DNA from: Elymus sibiricus
Lineage: Eukaryota > Streptophyta > Magnoliopsida > Poales > Poaceae
NCBI GenBank assembly: GCA_039707655.1
Contig: CM077676.1
Coordinates: 240,268,866-240,332,865 of the forward strand
Direction of reading: 5' to 3'
DNA length: 64,000 nt
Every line of letters begins with the position of its first letter. Position 1 is the stretch's first letter. This document shows, one piece after another, positions 1 to 10,099 of this stretch. The position numbers and the translations under genes are program-made. Under the pieces are notes generated by a model. It ran no database searches. It saw only the letters and a program-made list of their open reading frames with translations, and had not been told where the DNA came from.

Positions 1-114
1 TAGAATTTGTAAAGGAAAGGCAGGAGCAGCACATGCAACAGGTAAACCGAACATGCTTAACCGGCGTAGCTAGCTAGCTGAACATAGGTCCTTGTAGTGA
101 GCTAAAAAGACAAG

Positions 115-492
115 CTACTCCTCATCGTCGGAGATATCGATGATGATGGGCTCCTTAGACTTGGAAGAGGGCGAGGCCTCCACATCGTGGGTGCCCTCCT
201 CATAGTGGTGAGTCCCCTGAACCGCTCCGGGCACCAACCTGCTAGCTCTGGAGTTGAGGTAAACACGGGCACGCTGAGAAAACACCTCATAGTCTTCGTC
301 GAAGGCACCGACGGTGGCCTCGAGAAAATGCCATGAACTGTCATTTAAAGCAGCCAACCACGTGGCGGTGTCTGCGCGCGAGGCGTCGACGGTGGCCTCA
401 ACAGCGAGGTGCTCCTCCAAGATCTGGGGGTCGGCACGCATGGCAGCCATCGCGACCTCAACCGCGTGTGCGGCCGCGATTTGCTTCTCCAC
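115..492 (-). CDS. Small Ala-rich acidic-tail protein, CACTA cargo, function unknown
   Basis: About 125 codons on the minus strand. The first half is Ala- and Glu-rich and probably helical; the tail is acidic and ends in DISDDEE before a TAG at 115-117. The frame opens at a non-ATG codon, so the true start may be the internal ATG around 448-450 or lie further upstream. I do not recognise the family. Similar Ala-rich minus-strand ORFs at 1078-1758 and 7118-7770 suggest a set of related cargo genes within the same transposon. It could equally be a decayed remnant. Confidence 0.35.
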   Translation of the reverse strand: MEKQIAAAHAVEVAMAAMRADPQILEEHLAVEATVDASRADTATWLAALNDSSWHFLEATVGAFDEDYEVFSQRARVYLNSRASRLVPGAVQGTHHYEEGTHDVEASPSSKSKEPIIIDISDDEE

Positions 493-1077
493 TGCCAGAT
501 GCTCCTTGAGCTCCTAGCTATACTGCGTGCACCATGGCTTAGGGCGGCGCTTATTTGGAGGATGGGTCGGTGATTTGGGTGGAAGGTGTCGCACCGGCGG
601 TCGGGGCATGTGGGATGTAGAAGGAGGTGGAGGATGGTGGTCGGGTGTGGATTACCTGACTAGATCGACGAGGCCGAGCAGCAGGAAGGAGCGTCGCCGG
701 CGAGGCGGCGGAGCTGCAAGCAAGCAGTGAAGGTTTGAACTTGGAATGGAAGGCGGAAATAGGGGAAATGTGGCTTTTGGTAAGGAGGAGGGGGGCATGG
801 GAGGTAGATATTTCCACGGATGCCGAAATTTTTTGTTCCGTGCAGCGAAAAACTGGCATGTGAAGTGTCATCAGACACGGTCCCTTATTCAGCACTGTGT
901 ACAATATCTGAACATCACAAATGATTCATATGGCTTACGCCGTGTGTGATGAGTTTGAACGTGCAAATTCTGGTTCGAATTTCCATGGTTACAGTGGTCA
1001 TCCACGTCATTGCATAATTTGGGTACACAAAAGAGCCTACAACACACCCACACTTCTTAATCAAGCAAGTTCAGCAA

Positions 1078-1758
1078 TTAAACAGAGCTAGCTGACCTAA
1101 ACATTACTCTAACAAAAGACCGGCACTCTAAACAAAGACTACTACTCCGCCTGCACTCGTCGATCTCCACCACCTTCTCCATGTCCAGCTCGTGCCCGAT
1201 GATCTCCTGGGGAAGGGGCTCCATGGCATCCATCGCACCATACTCAGCAAGCATCTTGCCATCCGCGTCTGCCATCTCTTTGGAAAAGGCCGCCACGAGC
1301 TGGGCATGGGCAGCCGCAGTCTGGGCTTGGATGGGCTCCATCGCGGCAAGGTATGCCGCGAATGAACGGACGGCTGCTCGAACGCTCTCGGCGATTGCCA
1401 AGTCTTCGGCCGTGGGTTGCCCACCGTTGTCGGAGAAGATTCATGCGATTTGTGCGGTGACCGCCAGGAGTTGGGCGTGGCCGGACTCGACATGGGCGCG
1501 GGCGGCCTCCATCAGGGCCAAGGCGGCCGCCACGGAATGGACAGCTGCTGCCCCGCTCTCGCCATTTGCTATCCCCGTCGCAGATGTTGCTGCCGCCATC
1601 TGAGCTGCAGTAGCGGACGTTTTGGCTGCCGCAGCCGCCCGGTCACAGATTGCAGCCGTGCTCACGCAGGTTGTGAGCACGCTCATGGCGGCTGTGGCCG
1701 GGCTCTCGCCGGACTGGGCTGCTGAAGTTGCCCTCACGACGCGGGTCCACGTCCCCAT
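1078..1758 (-). pseudogene. Ala-rich ORF with one internal stop, CACTA cargo
   Basis: Starting from the ATG at 1756-1758 the minus strand reads 227 codons to a stop at 1078-1080, interrupted by a single in-frame TGA at 1441-1443. Both halves are strongly Ala-rich (runs such as AAICDRAAAAAK) and predicted helical, with a more acidic region near the C terminus (HELDMEKVVEIDE). No catalytic motif is visible and I cannot assign a family. The single stop in an otherwise open frame suggests a recently inactivated gene. It resembles the 115-492 and 7118-7770 ORFs in composition. Confidence 0.35.
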
Positions 1759-2364
1759 CTTTGACCGGCGATGATTGAACAGTGAAATGATATTTGGGGG
1801 GCTAGTTTGCTTGACGCGCCGACTGTGGACTGTAGCCGATGAACCTTCTCGCGTAAGCCATATATGACGGTGCACCAAGATATTTTGCACTGCATCTCAC
1901 ATGTTTGGTGATAATAAACTGTGTGTGATGTACTTGATTTTTCGTCTTGATTTGAAATACGAAATGGAGTCACAGCGGCAAAGGACGGTGTTTGAATTGC
2001 AAGAACATTTCTCTACAGTGAACATAAAACTATACGAGTGTCGTGTTAAAATTTGGAATTATTCGGGGTTCATTTGGACATTTTTATACATTAACTGAGT
2101 TTTCTAGGCATTTTATGTGCATATATCAAATTTGAACTACATGCACATGCTCCGGTGCACCAAAATGGGTTGAAAAATCATATGTGTGTCCTTGGGTGCA
2201 TGCTTAGGTCCCATGCAAGAAATGGGAATGAATTTCAAACACCTCGGCATCGTGGCTCGGCCGCAAACACTGAGATACTTGGTTTTGAAATTCCAGTAAA
2301 TCCAAAACTCGTCTGAAATTCATGAAACTTGGCATGCTATCTTGGAATGGCACCAACAAACATT

Positions 2365-3957
2365 TGAAAGCACATTTGCTCCCTTGGTGGTTTTGGTAAT
2401 TTATGCCAACATACATGTTGTTGGACTAATGCTTTTATCTAGTGAATTTGAGACAAGTTCAACAACGGCGTGGCAGGGACAAGGAGAAGTGGAACCCTTC
2501 AAAATGCTAAGGACATAGATTGGCAAAAGATCAAGACTCGACATTTTTGGTTTAGTGATCCAAGATCACATTGAGTCCATAGGAAAGCCAATACTATTAA
2601 AAGGGGATGAGGTGTTGCTTAATGGTTTTTTTGCTCAAGTGCTTAGTGACAGTACCCCTAAACCCTCAACCGCTTTCTCCATCCAAATTTGTCCAAAACC
2701 TACATTCCAACTCGGCCCCACCGAAATTTTCTATCTGGAGCCACTGAGTTCATCTAGACTTAGCCACTTCCAAAACCCTAACAAATCGGATCCACGGATA
2801 TGGATCTCGGTCCCACCGAGATGGCCTTGCCAACTCTCTGTAATCGTTTGCACTTACTTCGGTCTCACCGAGTTTTGCAAATCGGTCTCACCGAGATGGG
2901 TTGCCAACTCTCTGTTGCCTTATTGCTTCACTTCGGTCTTACCGAGTTGATGCAATCGGTGCCACCGAGACGAGGTTTGCCCTAACCATTGCACTTCGGT
3001 CCATCCGAGTTGTTCCAGTCGGTCCCACCGAGATTCCTAACGTTCATATCTTTTACACAGTTCGGTGCCATCGAGATTTCTGATCGGTGCCACCGAGTTG
3101 GGTCAAAAGTGTGTAACGGTTGGATTTTGTGTGGAGGCTATATGTACCCCTCCACCACTTCCTTCTCAGTAAGGAGAGCCATCAGAACGTGCCTACACTT
3201 CCACCATACATTTTCTAAGAGAGAACCACCTACTCATGTGTTGAGATCAAGACATTCCAATCCAACCATTTGAACCTTGATTTCTAGCCTTTCCCAAGTT
3301 GCTTTCCACTCAAATCCTTCTTCCACCATAGCCAAATCTGTGAGGAGTTGTTTGAGTGTTGGGGAGACTATCATTTGAAGCACAAGAGCAAGGAGTTCAT
3401 CAACAACACACCGTCTATTACCTTTTGGAGAGTGGTGTCTCCTAGAATGGTTAGGTGTCACTTGGGAGCCTCCGACATGATGTGGAGTTGAACCAAGGAG
3501 TTTGTAAGGGCAAGGAGATCGCCTACTTCGTGAAGATCTACCCGAGTGAGGCTAGTCCTTCGTGGACGTAAGCCATGGTGGAATAGACAAGGTTGCTTCT
3601 TTGTGGACCCTTCGTGGGTGGAGCCCTCCGTGGACTCGCGCAGCCGTTACCCTCTGTGGGTTGAAGTCTCCATCAACGTGGACGTACGATAGCACCACCT
3701 ATCAGAACCACGCCAAAAACCACCGTGTCTTCATTGCGTTTGATCTTCCATACTCTACCCCCTTTACTTTCCGTACTCTTGCATGCTTTATTTTTCGGCT
3801 GCTCAATCTCTAGATATGCATGTGTAGAAAGTATTGGTGTGATCTTAACTTGTGCCAAAATCTGCCTAAGTTCCAAGAGAAACTAAAAACTGCACCTTTG
3901 GTTGGTTAAGTGTCTATTCACCCCCCCCCCCTCTAGACCTATCTCCTCGATCCCACA
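2365..3957 (+). mobile_element. Isolated LTR (TG...CA) of a Triticeae-type retrotransposon
   Basis: The segment starts TGAAAGC and ends in a C-rich tract followed by CTCTAGACC...TCCCACA. From memory this matches a very abundant Triticeae LTR type. It contains a palindromic CGGT...ACCG motif array (2804-3100), a TATA-like CTATATGTA at 3138-3146, and a leader with no long ORF. There is no matching second LTR or internal region, so it is solo or recombined. The flanking bases do not form a clean 5-bp duplication; unequal exchange within the surrounding tandem repeat would explain this. The family name is not assigned. Confidence 0.6.
2804..3100. repeat. Palindromic CGGT-nnn-ACCG motif array
   Basis: Around eight near-identical 14-bp palindromes of the form TCGGTCCCACCGAG occur in 300 bp, for example at 2806-2820, 2858-2872, 2882-2895, 2932-2946, 2955-2969, 3018-3033 and 3083-3097. 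They differ mainly in the central three bases. They end about 40 bp before the TATA-like site of the LTR. Confidence 0.85.
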
Positions 3958-5234
3958 TACTTGGTTTTGAAATTCTAGTAAATCCAAAACTCGTCTGAAA
4001 TTCATGAAACTTGGCATGCTATCATGGAATGGCACCAACATGTTGTGGTAAAAAAATTGTCCCAGTTGGGGCAGGTTTTGGTATAAGCTTCTCACAAATC
4101 GAAGCTTCTCACAAGAAGCCTCATGGTTCCGGTGGGGAACGTGTCACCTTTGTGGACGAAACGACATTCGTTGCCTCTTCTTGTCTTCATTTTTTTAGAG
4201 GCAACATAGACCAACAGGAGTGTCGTGTTAAAATTTGGAATTATTCGGGGTTTGTTTGGACATTTTTATACATTAACTGGGTTTTCTAGGCATTTTATGT
4301 GCATAATTCAAATTTGAACTGCATGCACATGCTCCGGTGCACCAAAATGGTTTGAAAAATCATATGTGTGTCCTTGGGTGCATGCTTAGGTCCCATGCCA
4401 GAAATGGGAATGAATATCAAACACCTCAGCATCGTGACTCGGCCGCAAACGATGAGATACTTGGTTTTGAAATTCTAGTAAATCCAAAACTCGTCTAAAA
4501 TTCATGAAACTTGGCATGCTATCATGGAATGGCACCAACATGCTGTGGTAAAATTTTTGTCCCATTTGGGGCAGGTTTTGGTATAAGCTTCTCACAAACC
4601 AGAGCTTCTCACAAGAAGCCTCATGGTTCTGGTAGGAAACATGTCACCTTTGTGGACGAAACGACATTCGTTGCCTCTTCTTGCCTTGATTTTTTTCTAG
4701 AGGTAACATAGACCAATAGGAGTGTTGTGTTAAATTTTGGAATTATTCGTGGTCCGTTTGGACAATTTTATACTTTAACTAAGTTTTCTAGGCATTTTAT
4801 GTGCATAATTCAAATTTGAACTGCATGCACATGCTCCTGTGCACCAAAATGGGTTGAAAAATCATAGATGTGTCCTTGGTTGCATGTTTAGGTCCCATGC
4901 AAGAAATGGGAATGAATTTCAAACACCTAGGCTCTTCGTGGCTCGGCCGCAAACTTAAGAACTTGGTTTTGAAATTCTAGTAAATCCAAAACTCGTCTGA
5001 AATTCATGAGACTTGGCATGGTGTCATGGAATGGCACCAACATGCTGTGGTAAAAAAATTGTCCAATATGAGAGACGGCGCACACATTAACAGACAACAA
5101 ATAGCTATCACGTTATCATCACAAACGGTTGTACAGTATTATTTCAATCATGGGCGTTCTACTGACCATTTACGTGCCACCACATGTCCCACTTTTTTAA
5201 TGGCAAGGAGGTGCCGTCTGGGCAGCTGTTTGAG

Positions 5235-5430
5235 TATACGGGAGGCGTGCGAGCGAAGTCCGTGGCGTAGGCTGACCGGGAGGCGTGCGACCAGTCCTGC
5301 GCTGCGCAGGCTGACCGGGAGGCGTGCGACCAGTCCTGCGCTGCGCAGGCTAATCGGGAGGCGTGCGACCAGTCGTCCGATACGCAGGTTCACCGGGAGG
5401 CATGCGAGCAGTACGCTGCACAGGCTCACC
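5235..5430. repeat. 39-bp tandem repeat, about five copies
   Basis: The unit begins GACCGGGAGGCGTGCGACC and ends GCTGCGCAGGCT. Two copies from 5274 are identical; those on either side are diverged. Being a multiple of three, it creates long spurious ORFs on both strands. It lies about 160 bp upstream of the ORF at 5589. Confidence 0.85.
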
Positions 5431-5588
5431 GAGAAGCGAGCCCTTTGACCTCCATCGTCGCCCGCCTCGCTCTCAACTTCTCCATTAATGGCGCCCGAGC
5501 CACTGTTTAATAGGCGGCCTTACTGATCTCTCTTCATCTCCCATTCCCCTCTCGCCCGAATCCTATCTTCCAGAGCTCCACCTACTCC

Positions 5589-6206
5589 ATGGCGCACAAG
5601 GATCATCTGCCACTAGTCTTCCGGTTTGGTGAAGTCGACTCCGAGCCGGAGGAGATAGAAAATAAGGAGGAATGGGACCTCAGGGACATGGCCCTGAACG
5701 AGTTGGCCACGGTGGATGATGCCCCCGCTCCCGTCCTAGCTCCCATCCCCGTGCCCGCGCCAGCGACCATCCCCGTGGCATTGACGGGCTGGTCGCCGAG
5801 CACCATCGCAGAGCTGGAAGCCGCGGGCGTCAGCGAGGTCCCCACGGACCCACGCGAGCTCGTGTACGTACCAGCGCCAGCGCCCCCGCCTGTGCTCGTG
5901 CACTCCCCAACACCCACCGTGGCGCCGGTCCCCGTGCGCTTTCCTGCACCAGCCACGCCCATGCCCGTGCGTGCGCCTGCACCCGCCGCGCCCCCCTCGG
6001 CGTCATGGGACGCCGCCGTGGACCGCTACCTCGCAGCGCCACGAGTCACCATCCCCCCGCACCCCGCCCGTCGATCGCGCGACGAACGGCTCTTGGATTT
6101 GGAAGTCTATAACATTCTGGGATGTCCTCAAGACTTGAACAACGGCGTCCCGGACGACGACAACACCGGTGCAGCACGCCGCCGCCACCGCCGCCGCTGC
6201 AATTAG
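5589..6206 (+). CDS. Pro/Ala-repeat protein, CACTA cargo, function unknown
   Basis: A 205-codon ORF starting MAHKDHLPLVFRFGE. The N-terminal 50 residues are acidic (SEPEEIENKEEWDLRDM). The middle (about 48-140) is a low-complexity stretch of alternating Pro, Ala and Val. The C-terminal 60 residues are basic and contain RRSRDERLLDLEVYNILG. A pyrimidine-rich leader with a weak TATA-like TTTAATAG near 5506 precedes the ATG, and an A/T-rich 3' flank follows. This gives it the look of a real transcription unit. I do not recognise the family. The position between transposon repeats makes it probable cargo. Confidence 0.45.
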   Translation: MAHKDHLPLVFRFGEVDSEPEEIENKEEWDLRDMALNELATVDDAPAPVLAPIPVPAPATIPVALTGWSPSTIAELEAAGVSEVPTDPRELVYVPAPAPPPVLVHSPTPTVAPVPVRFPAPATPMPVRAPAPAAPPSASWDAAVDRYLAAPRVTIPPHPARRSRDERLLDLEVYNILGCPQDLNNGVPDDDNTGAARRRHRRRCN

Positions 6207-6364
6207 TTTTTTTGTTTAATATTGTATCCCGATCGTACGAATGTAAAACCAGAGTGTCACTGAATGAAATCTATGGTTTTGATCAACTTAGCATTTTTTT
6301 TCTCTGAATGTACAGACTTACCAAAGTAAAAAAAACATCAACGTCTTTCTTTGAATAAAACACT

Positions 6365-6620
6365 CATCGCAAATGTTTTCAAAATGAACACCCATATGCA
6401 AAGCGAGAGCTGGGTTCCTTCGCAGCTAAGCCAAGGGAAAAATGTGGCGCACAGGTTTTGTGCATCTCTTCATCACAAACGTTTCAGACTGAACACCCGT
6501 ATGCAAAGCGAGAGTTGGGTTCCTTCGCAGCTAAGCCAAGGGAAAATGTGGCGCGCAGGTTTTGTGCATCTCTTCATCGCAAACGATTTTGCATGATGGC
6601 CCGTGTGCAACGACGTACAA
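6365..6620. repeat. About 104-bp direct repeat, two-plus copies
   Basis: The word GCAAAGCGAGAG recurs at 6399 and 6503, with flanking sequence (GGGTTCCTTCGCAGCTAAGCC and TTTTGTGCATCTCTTCATC) repeated with few changes. The repeated CGCAAACG words resemble those near the CACTA end. Confidence 0.8.
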
Positions 6621-6661
6621 ACAATGTGGTAAGATTTGCATCTGTCATATTGGCTATAATT

Positions 6662-6806
6662 GCCATTTGTCAAAATGGAAAAATTGGCATTTGTCAATCT
6701 AGTAACATTGCCATTTGTCAATCTAGTAACATTGCCATTTGTTAACCTAGTAACACTGTCATTTGTGATCCTCAGAAAAAAAAACACTGCCATTTGTCAA
6801 ATTTTG
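6662..6806. repeat. 24-bp tandem repeat of GCCATTTGTCAATCTAGTAA type
   Basis: Four to six imperfect copies of a 24-bp unit containing CCATTTGT; the two central copies are identical. The remaining sequence to 7117 is A/T-rich and holds nothing else I can identify. Confidence 0.8.
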
Positions 6807-7117
6807 CAGCTAAAAATCACTAGTACTGTAATTTTTGCAAATGAAATTCAGTAAGCATAGATTTCATTCATAGATTAAGCAGTCATTCTTTATACAAACA
6901 GTTCAACTCGACAGCTGAACCGAACAAACTTTTACCCAATTGTTGCCAACCACGTACTGAAATAGCTAGTTCAACTATATATACTAGCTAAATTTAAGTA
7001 CGTAGTACAGTTCAACCATATCTATAGTCAGATGAACTGAACAAAATAGCCCCTAAATACTACTACTACGGAGGGGCTTTATACTACTTCCAGCAGCTTC
7101 TCCTCTGCCGAGAGTGC

Positions 7118-7770
7118 TCAGTAAGAGGCCGAGGAGGAGGAGCCTACCGACGAGCTGGAGAAGCGGAATCCGGCGCCTACCGCTGCTGCACCTTTAGCGA
7201 TGCCCAGCTCGAACGCCCTCTGCCGCTCCAGACGATCCCTCTCGAAGCGATGGGACTCCTCATATATCTCCGCATTCTGCACCACTGCGGCGGCTTCTCC
7301 TGCGGCCACGGCGGTGGTAAGACGATTTACGTGCTCGACCAGGCGCTCCTCCTCCTCCCGAGGAACTCAATGTAGCGCGCGGCAAGGTCGTTGATGGCGG
7401 CCACCTCCCGCCTTTGGGCAGCGGTGGCGGAGTGGGTGATGGCCACGGCGCCCAACGGTGGGGTGGCGGCCAAGACGGCCACAACCCGCCTTCAGGCCGC
7501 TGTGGCGGAGCGGGCGATGGCCCTGGCGGGCTTTGGTGGTGTGGCGGCCACGGCTGCCGACGGTGGGGTGGCGGCAACGGCTGCCGGCAACAGCTGCCGT
7601 CGGGCAGCACCGGCGAAGCGTGTGGCCGGTGTTGTGCGCACACCCAACAGGGACGCCACGGGCAGTACACGCCGCCGGGGACTGCGCCGCCGCCGCGGTG
7701 TAGCCTCCCAGCTGGAGCTGTCCTTAGACGACGGCGGAGTGGCTGAGCGACGACGACGGACCGGTGCCAT
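7118..7770 (-). pseudogene. Degenerate Ala-rich ORF, CACTA cargo
   Basis: On the minus strand a frame starting at an ATG near 7770 (MAPVRRRRSATPPSS) stays open to 7492. A second frame, 7309-7118, encodes a plausible C-terminal part with a charged helix (RFERDRLERQRAFELG) and a Ser-rich tail. The two frames differ in phase, so at least one frameshift separates them. The region is GC-rich with Ala/Pro repeats, making many overlapping spurious ORFs. A TATA-like TTTATAAA lies about 80 bp upstream on this strand. Function is unknown. Confidence 0.3.
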
Positions 7771-7848
7771 TGGTGATGGTGGGAGAAGCAGACGAGATAA
7801 GCTACGGGGAGGGAGGGGAAAATGCGATGCTGACTCGCCGGTCGTGAC

Positions 7849-7857
7849 TGTTTATAA
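7849..7857 (-). promoter_or_regulatory. TATA-like box upstream of the 7118-7770 ORF
   Basis: TTTATAAA on the minus strand, about 80 bp before the ATG near 7770. The spacing suits a plant core promoter; the site is near-palindromic, so direction is inferred from the ORF. From 7858 to 8568 I see no gene; this stretch is the probable promoter and leader of the next ORF. Confidence 0.35.
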
Positions 7858-8568
7858 AGAAGGCCGGTAAGCACTAGTTATTTTTGGGATTTCGCCGAGT
7901 CGGGCGGGAAGCTTGCGCGGGAACCTGCACGGTTGCGCGGGAACGGGCTCACCGACGATTCATTGGCGCCTCTTCGAGCTAACGTTTGTCCAAAAGAACG
8001 CCTGAGAGCTTGCGCTCTAAGCCTTCTGCAGCAGCGCGGTGACAAGACATGCGAGAGGAGGACGAAATGACACGTACACAAACGGTTAATAAAAAAACGT
8101 TTGCAATTTAATTACCTAGCACACGGCCGCTCTCTATGCAGCGTCGCGAATGATTGTTCGCCCACTGTGTGATATGGAACGCGACGTAGTTTCACATCAC
8201 GCCGCCGGCTCGCAACTGCAGGCCGGCTTGTAGACGGCCATTCCCTGCGTGTTCAACTGCTCTATGCATGTGGTTGCTCGTGGTTGAGGCGGCCGCGACG
8301 CGCTCTGCTCGCGTCCCCCCACGTGCGCTGCAAGCGTTTCGGGGTGGCGCACGATCACGTACGTTCGGGGTGCCTTATGCATGCGGTTACGCCGGACGCG
8401 GCGCCACGACGCAGTTACGTGCGGCAAAAACTGCCTTGTGGACGTGCCGAGAATCCCGGCCGCCCGGCCCTCATTTATTCCCGTGGCCATTTACCTTCAT
8501 CTCTCGCGCCCACGACACAATAAGCACACCCACGACGACATATACAGAGAGGATATCCAACGGCTCCA

Positions 8569-9042
8569 ATGGCGCACCCGGCTCCAATGGCGCTCCCAAT
8601 GGCTGAAGATGGGCGGCAGTTCACCACGCCTCACGTAGTGAACACCCACGTGAGGGGGAAGGACCTCTCGGTGGTGTACACCAACGAGCCGGTCTCGGTG
8701 GAGAGCTCCATCCACACTATGGAGCAGTTGCTTGCTGAGGACAAGTACCAAGTGGTCGGCTTCGATCTCGAGGTCACCGGCGGTCGCACCGGGTATGATC
8801 AGAAGGTTGCCGTCGCCCAGTTGTGCGTGCGCCATCACGTCCTCGTATACCACTACTCCCTGGCCACAAGGCCTTGCGAGCGTTTTGCCAGGTTTATCAA
8901 CAGCCCCGACTACAGGTTCGCTATGGTGGACACCGTGAACGATCTAAAGGTGCTCGAGACTACGGGCTTGGCCTGCCAGAATCTTGTCAACATCCAAGGC
9001 CAGTACAGGGTCTGGGGCAGAATTACAACGCAGACAGACTAA
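8569..9042 (+). pseudogene. Truncated DEDD-family (WRN/RNase D-like) 3'-5' exonuclease, CACTA-captured
   Basis: A 157-codon ORF with three in-frame ATGs at the start (MAHPAPMALPMAEDGR). Residues about 62-88 (VVGFDLEV...KVAVAQLC) match motif Exo I of DEDD exonucleases, with Asp and Glu in FDLE. Residues about 119-131 (FAMVDTVNDLKVLE) fit Exo II with Asp in NDLKVL. The family normally needs a third motif (Exo III, YxxxD or HxxxD) about 60-80 residues further on. This frame ends at residue 157 without it, so exonuclease activity is unlikely. In grasses such proteins resemble the Werner exonuclease-like family. It lies next to the CACTA subterminal repeats, so it is probably captured cargo. Confidence 0.65.
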
Positions 9043-9227
9043 ACTAGGGAACCCGTCGGTGATGATTTCATCAATCACTGACAATTGTATACCAGCAAGC
9101 GTTTGCCCACAACACACACGGGTTATTAGCAGGAATCGTCCGTGTTGCTATCCGTCTTCCCACACATTTCGGATTACTTACCTGTTTGCCGCGTATCACA
9201 CACATCTTGTTAAGTTGAACCGTTTCT

Positions 9228-9480
9228 GTTGTGTTGGGTAATCACAAACAGTTCATCCGAGTGAACCGTATGCCGTGTATCACACACACCTCGAACTGGC
9301 TGCCCATTTCTGTTGTGTTGGGTAATCACAAACAGTTCATCCGAGTGAACTGTATGCCATGTATCGCACACACCACGAACTGGCTGACTGTGTTTGTTGT
9401 TCTGGCTTATCGCAAACAGTTCGTATGGATCAACTATATGCCACGTATTGCACACGTGTCTCTAATCTGAATCGTTTTTT
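9228..9480. repeat. 84-bp subterminal direct repeats of the CACTA element
   Basis: Three copies of an 84-bp unit beginning GTTGTGTTGGGTAATCACAA, near 9229, 9313 and 9397; the third is more diverged. Further short related words continue to 9600. The inner inverted words (ATCCGAGTGAAC and similar) could serve as transposase binding sites, by analogy with En/Spm subterminal motifs. Confidence 0.75.
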
Positions 9481-9596
9481 ATGTCTCCGACATCGCAAAC
9501 AGTTTGTCTTATTGGGGACGGTTTTTTTACGACACCGTTTGCGATTCATGCATCGCACACAGTTTGGTCGCGGGGTCTCTAATTAATGTGTCGCCT

Positions 9597-9617
9597 TAGC
9601 GGTCGCCTACAGTAGTG
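9597..9617. repeat. CACTA right terminal inverted repeat
   Basis: Read inward on the minus strand the terminus is CACTACTGTAGGCGACCGC. It marks an abrupt change from transposon repeats to unrelated LTR sequence at 9618. Confidence 0.65.
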
Positions 9618-10068
9618 AGTCTTGATACCCATGGTAATGGGATTGTTGAGTCCTCGTGGCTCACAGATTACTACAACAACAGGTGCAGGTACAGGTAAAG
9701 CGATGATATGACGTGAGAGCGATGCTTGTTCTATTTGGAGTTCTTCTGCTTCTTCTTCTTCATCGATCATAGGATGGGTTCCCGGTTGGCAGCCTGGGAT
9801 TAGCAGGGTGGATGTCGTTCTTCTTTTTCATTTGATTTCATCCGTAGTCGGATCCTGCTCTTCTGTATGATGATTGCAATGTACTGATGTATTGATGTAT
9901 TCATGGTGTAGCTTGTGGCGAGTGTAAGCCTTTATCTGGCATTCTCATGTATTCAGTACATGGTATGTTGTAATGATATCCACCTTGCGAAGCGTCTTCG
10001 ATATGCGCTTCTATCCTTAGTGGACCTTTCGAGTTCCTTGAGGATAGGACCGCCTATTGGGCGTGACA
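9618..10068 (-). mobile_element. Gypsy-type LTR fragment
   Basis: Read on the minus strand from 10068 the sequence opens TGTCACGCCCAATAGG and continues with CCTATCCTC...GGATAGAAGCGC. From memory this resembles the start of a common Triticeae gypsy LTR. It is cut off at 9617 by the CACTA terminus and joins the Copia primer-binding region at 10069. No coding sequence is evident. Confidence 0.45.
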
Positions 10069-10099
10069 CAAATCCTATAGCAGAGGCTCCGATACCACT
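10069..10099 (-). other. Primer-binding site of the Copia element
   Basis: Directly next to the LTR, the minus strand reads GTGGTATCGGAGCC, close to the TGGTATCAGAGC that pairs with initiator tRNA-Met in plant Copia and gypsy elements. It fixes the minus-strand orientation of the LTR at 10100-11517 as a 5' LTR. Confidence 0.7.

Larger units (their letters stand above)
2036..5070. repeat. About 502-bp direct tandem repeat, three partial or full copies
   Basis: The word GAGTGTTGTGTTAAA or GAGTGTCGTGTTAAA begins copies at 2036, 4218 and 4720; the last two are 502 bp apart and align throughout. The first copy is interrupted by an LTR at 2365-3957. About 85 bp (roughly 2280-2364) are repeated after the LTR (from 3958), so this is not a simple insertion. 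The third copy breaks off near 5070. Confidence 0.75.
1..9617. mobile_element. CACTA (En/Spm-like) DNA transposon, right-hand part
   Basis: The right terminus ends in ...AGTAGTG at 9611-9617, the inverse of a CACTACT terminus as expected for CACTA elements. Just inside it lie short direct repeats (9228-9600) rich in the word CACAAACAGTT, which look like CACTA subterminal repeats. The three bases after the end (AGT, 9618-9620) would be the target duplication, but the left end lies outside the window so this cannot be confirmed. The interior holds several small transcription-unit-like ORFs and tandem repeats but no recognisable transposase, so a non-autonomous or partly visible element is likely. 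That all of 1-9617 belongs to one element is an inference. Confidence 0.6.

Noticed and set aside
5235..5430. CRISPR-like array
   Set aside because: Units are contiguous without spacers, and the genome is clearly plant nuclear DNA.
5148..5448. Long ORFs on both strands with repeated RLTGRRATSPALR-type units
   Set aside because: Created by the 39-bp tandem repeat, a multiple of three; no independent coding evidence.
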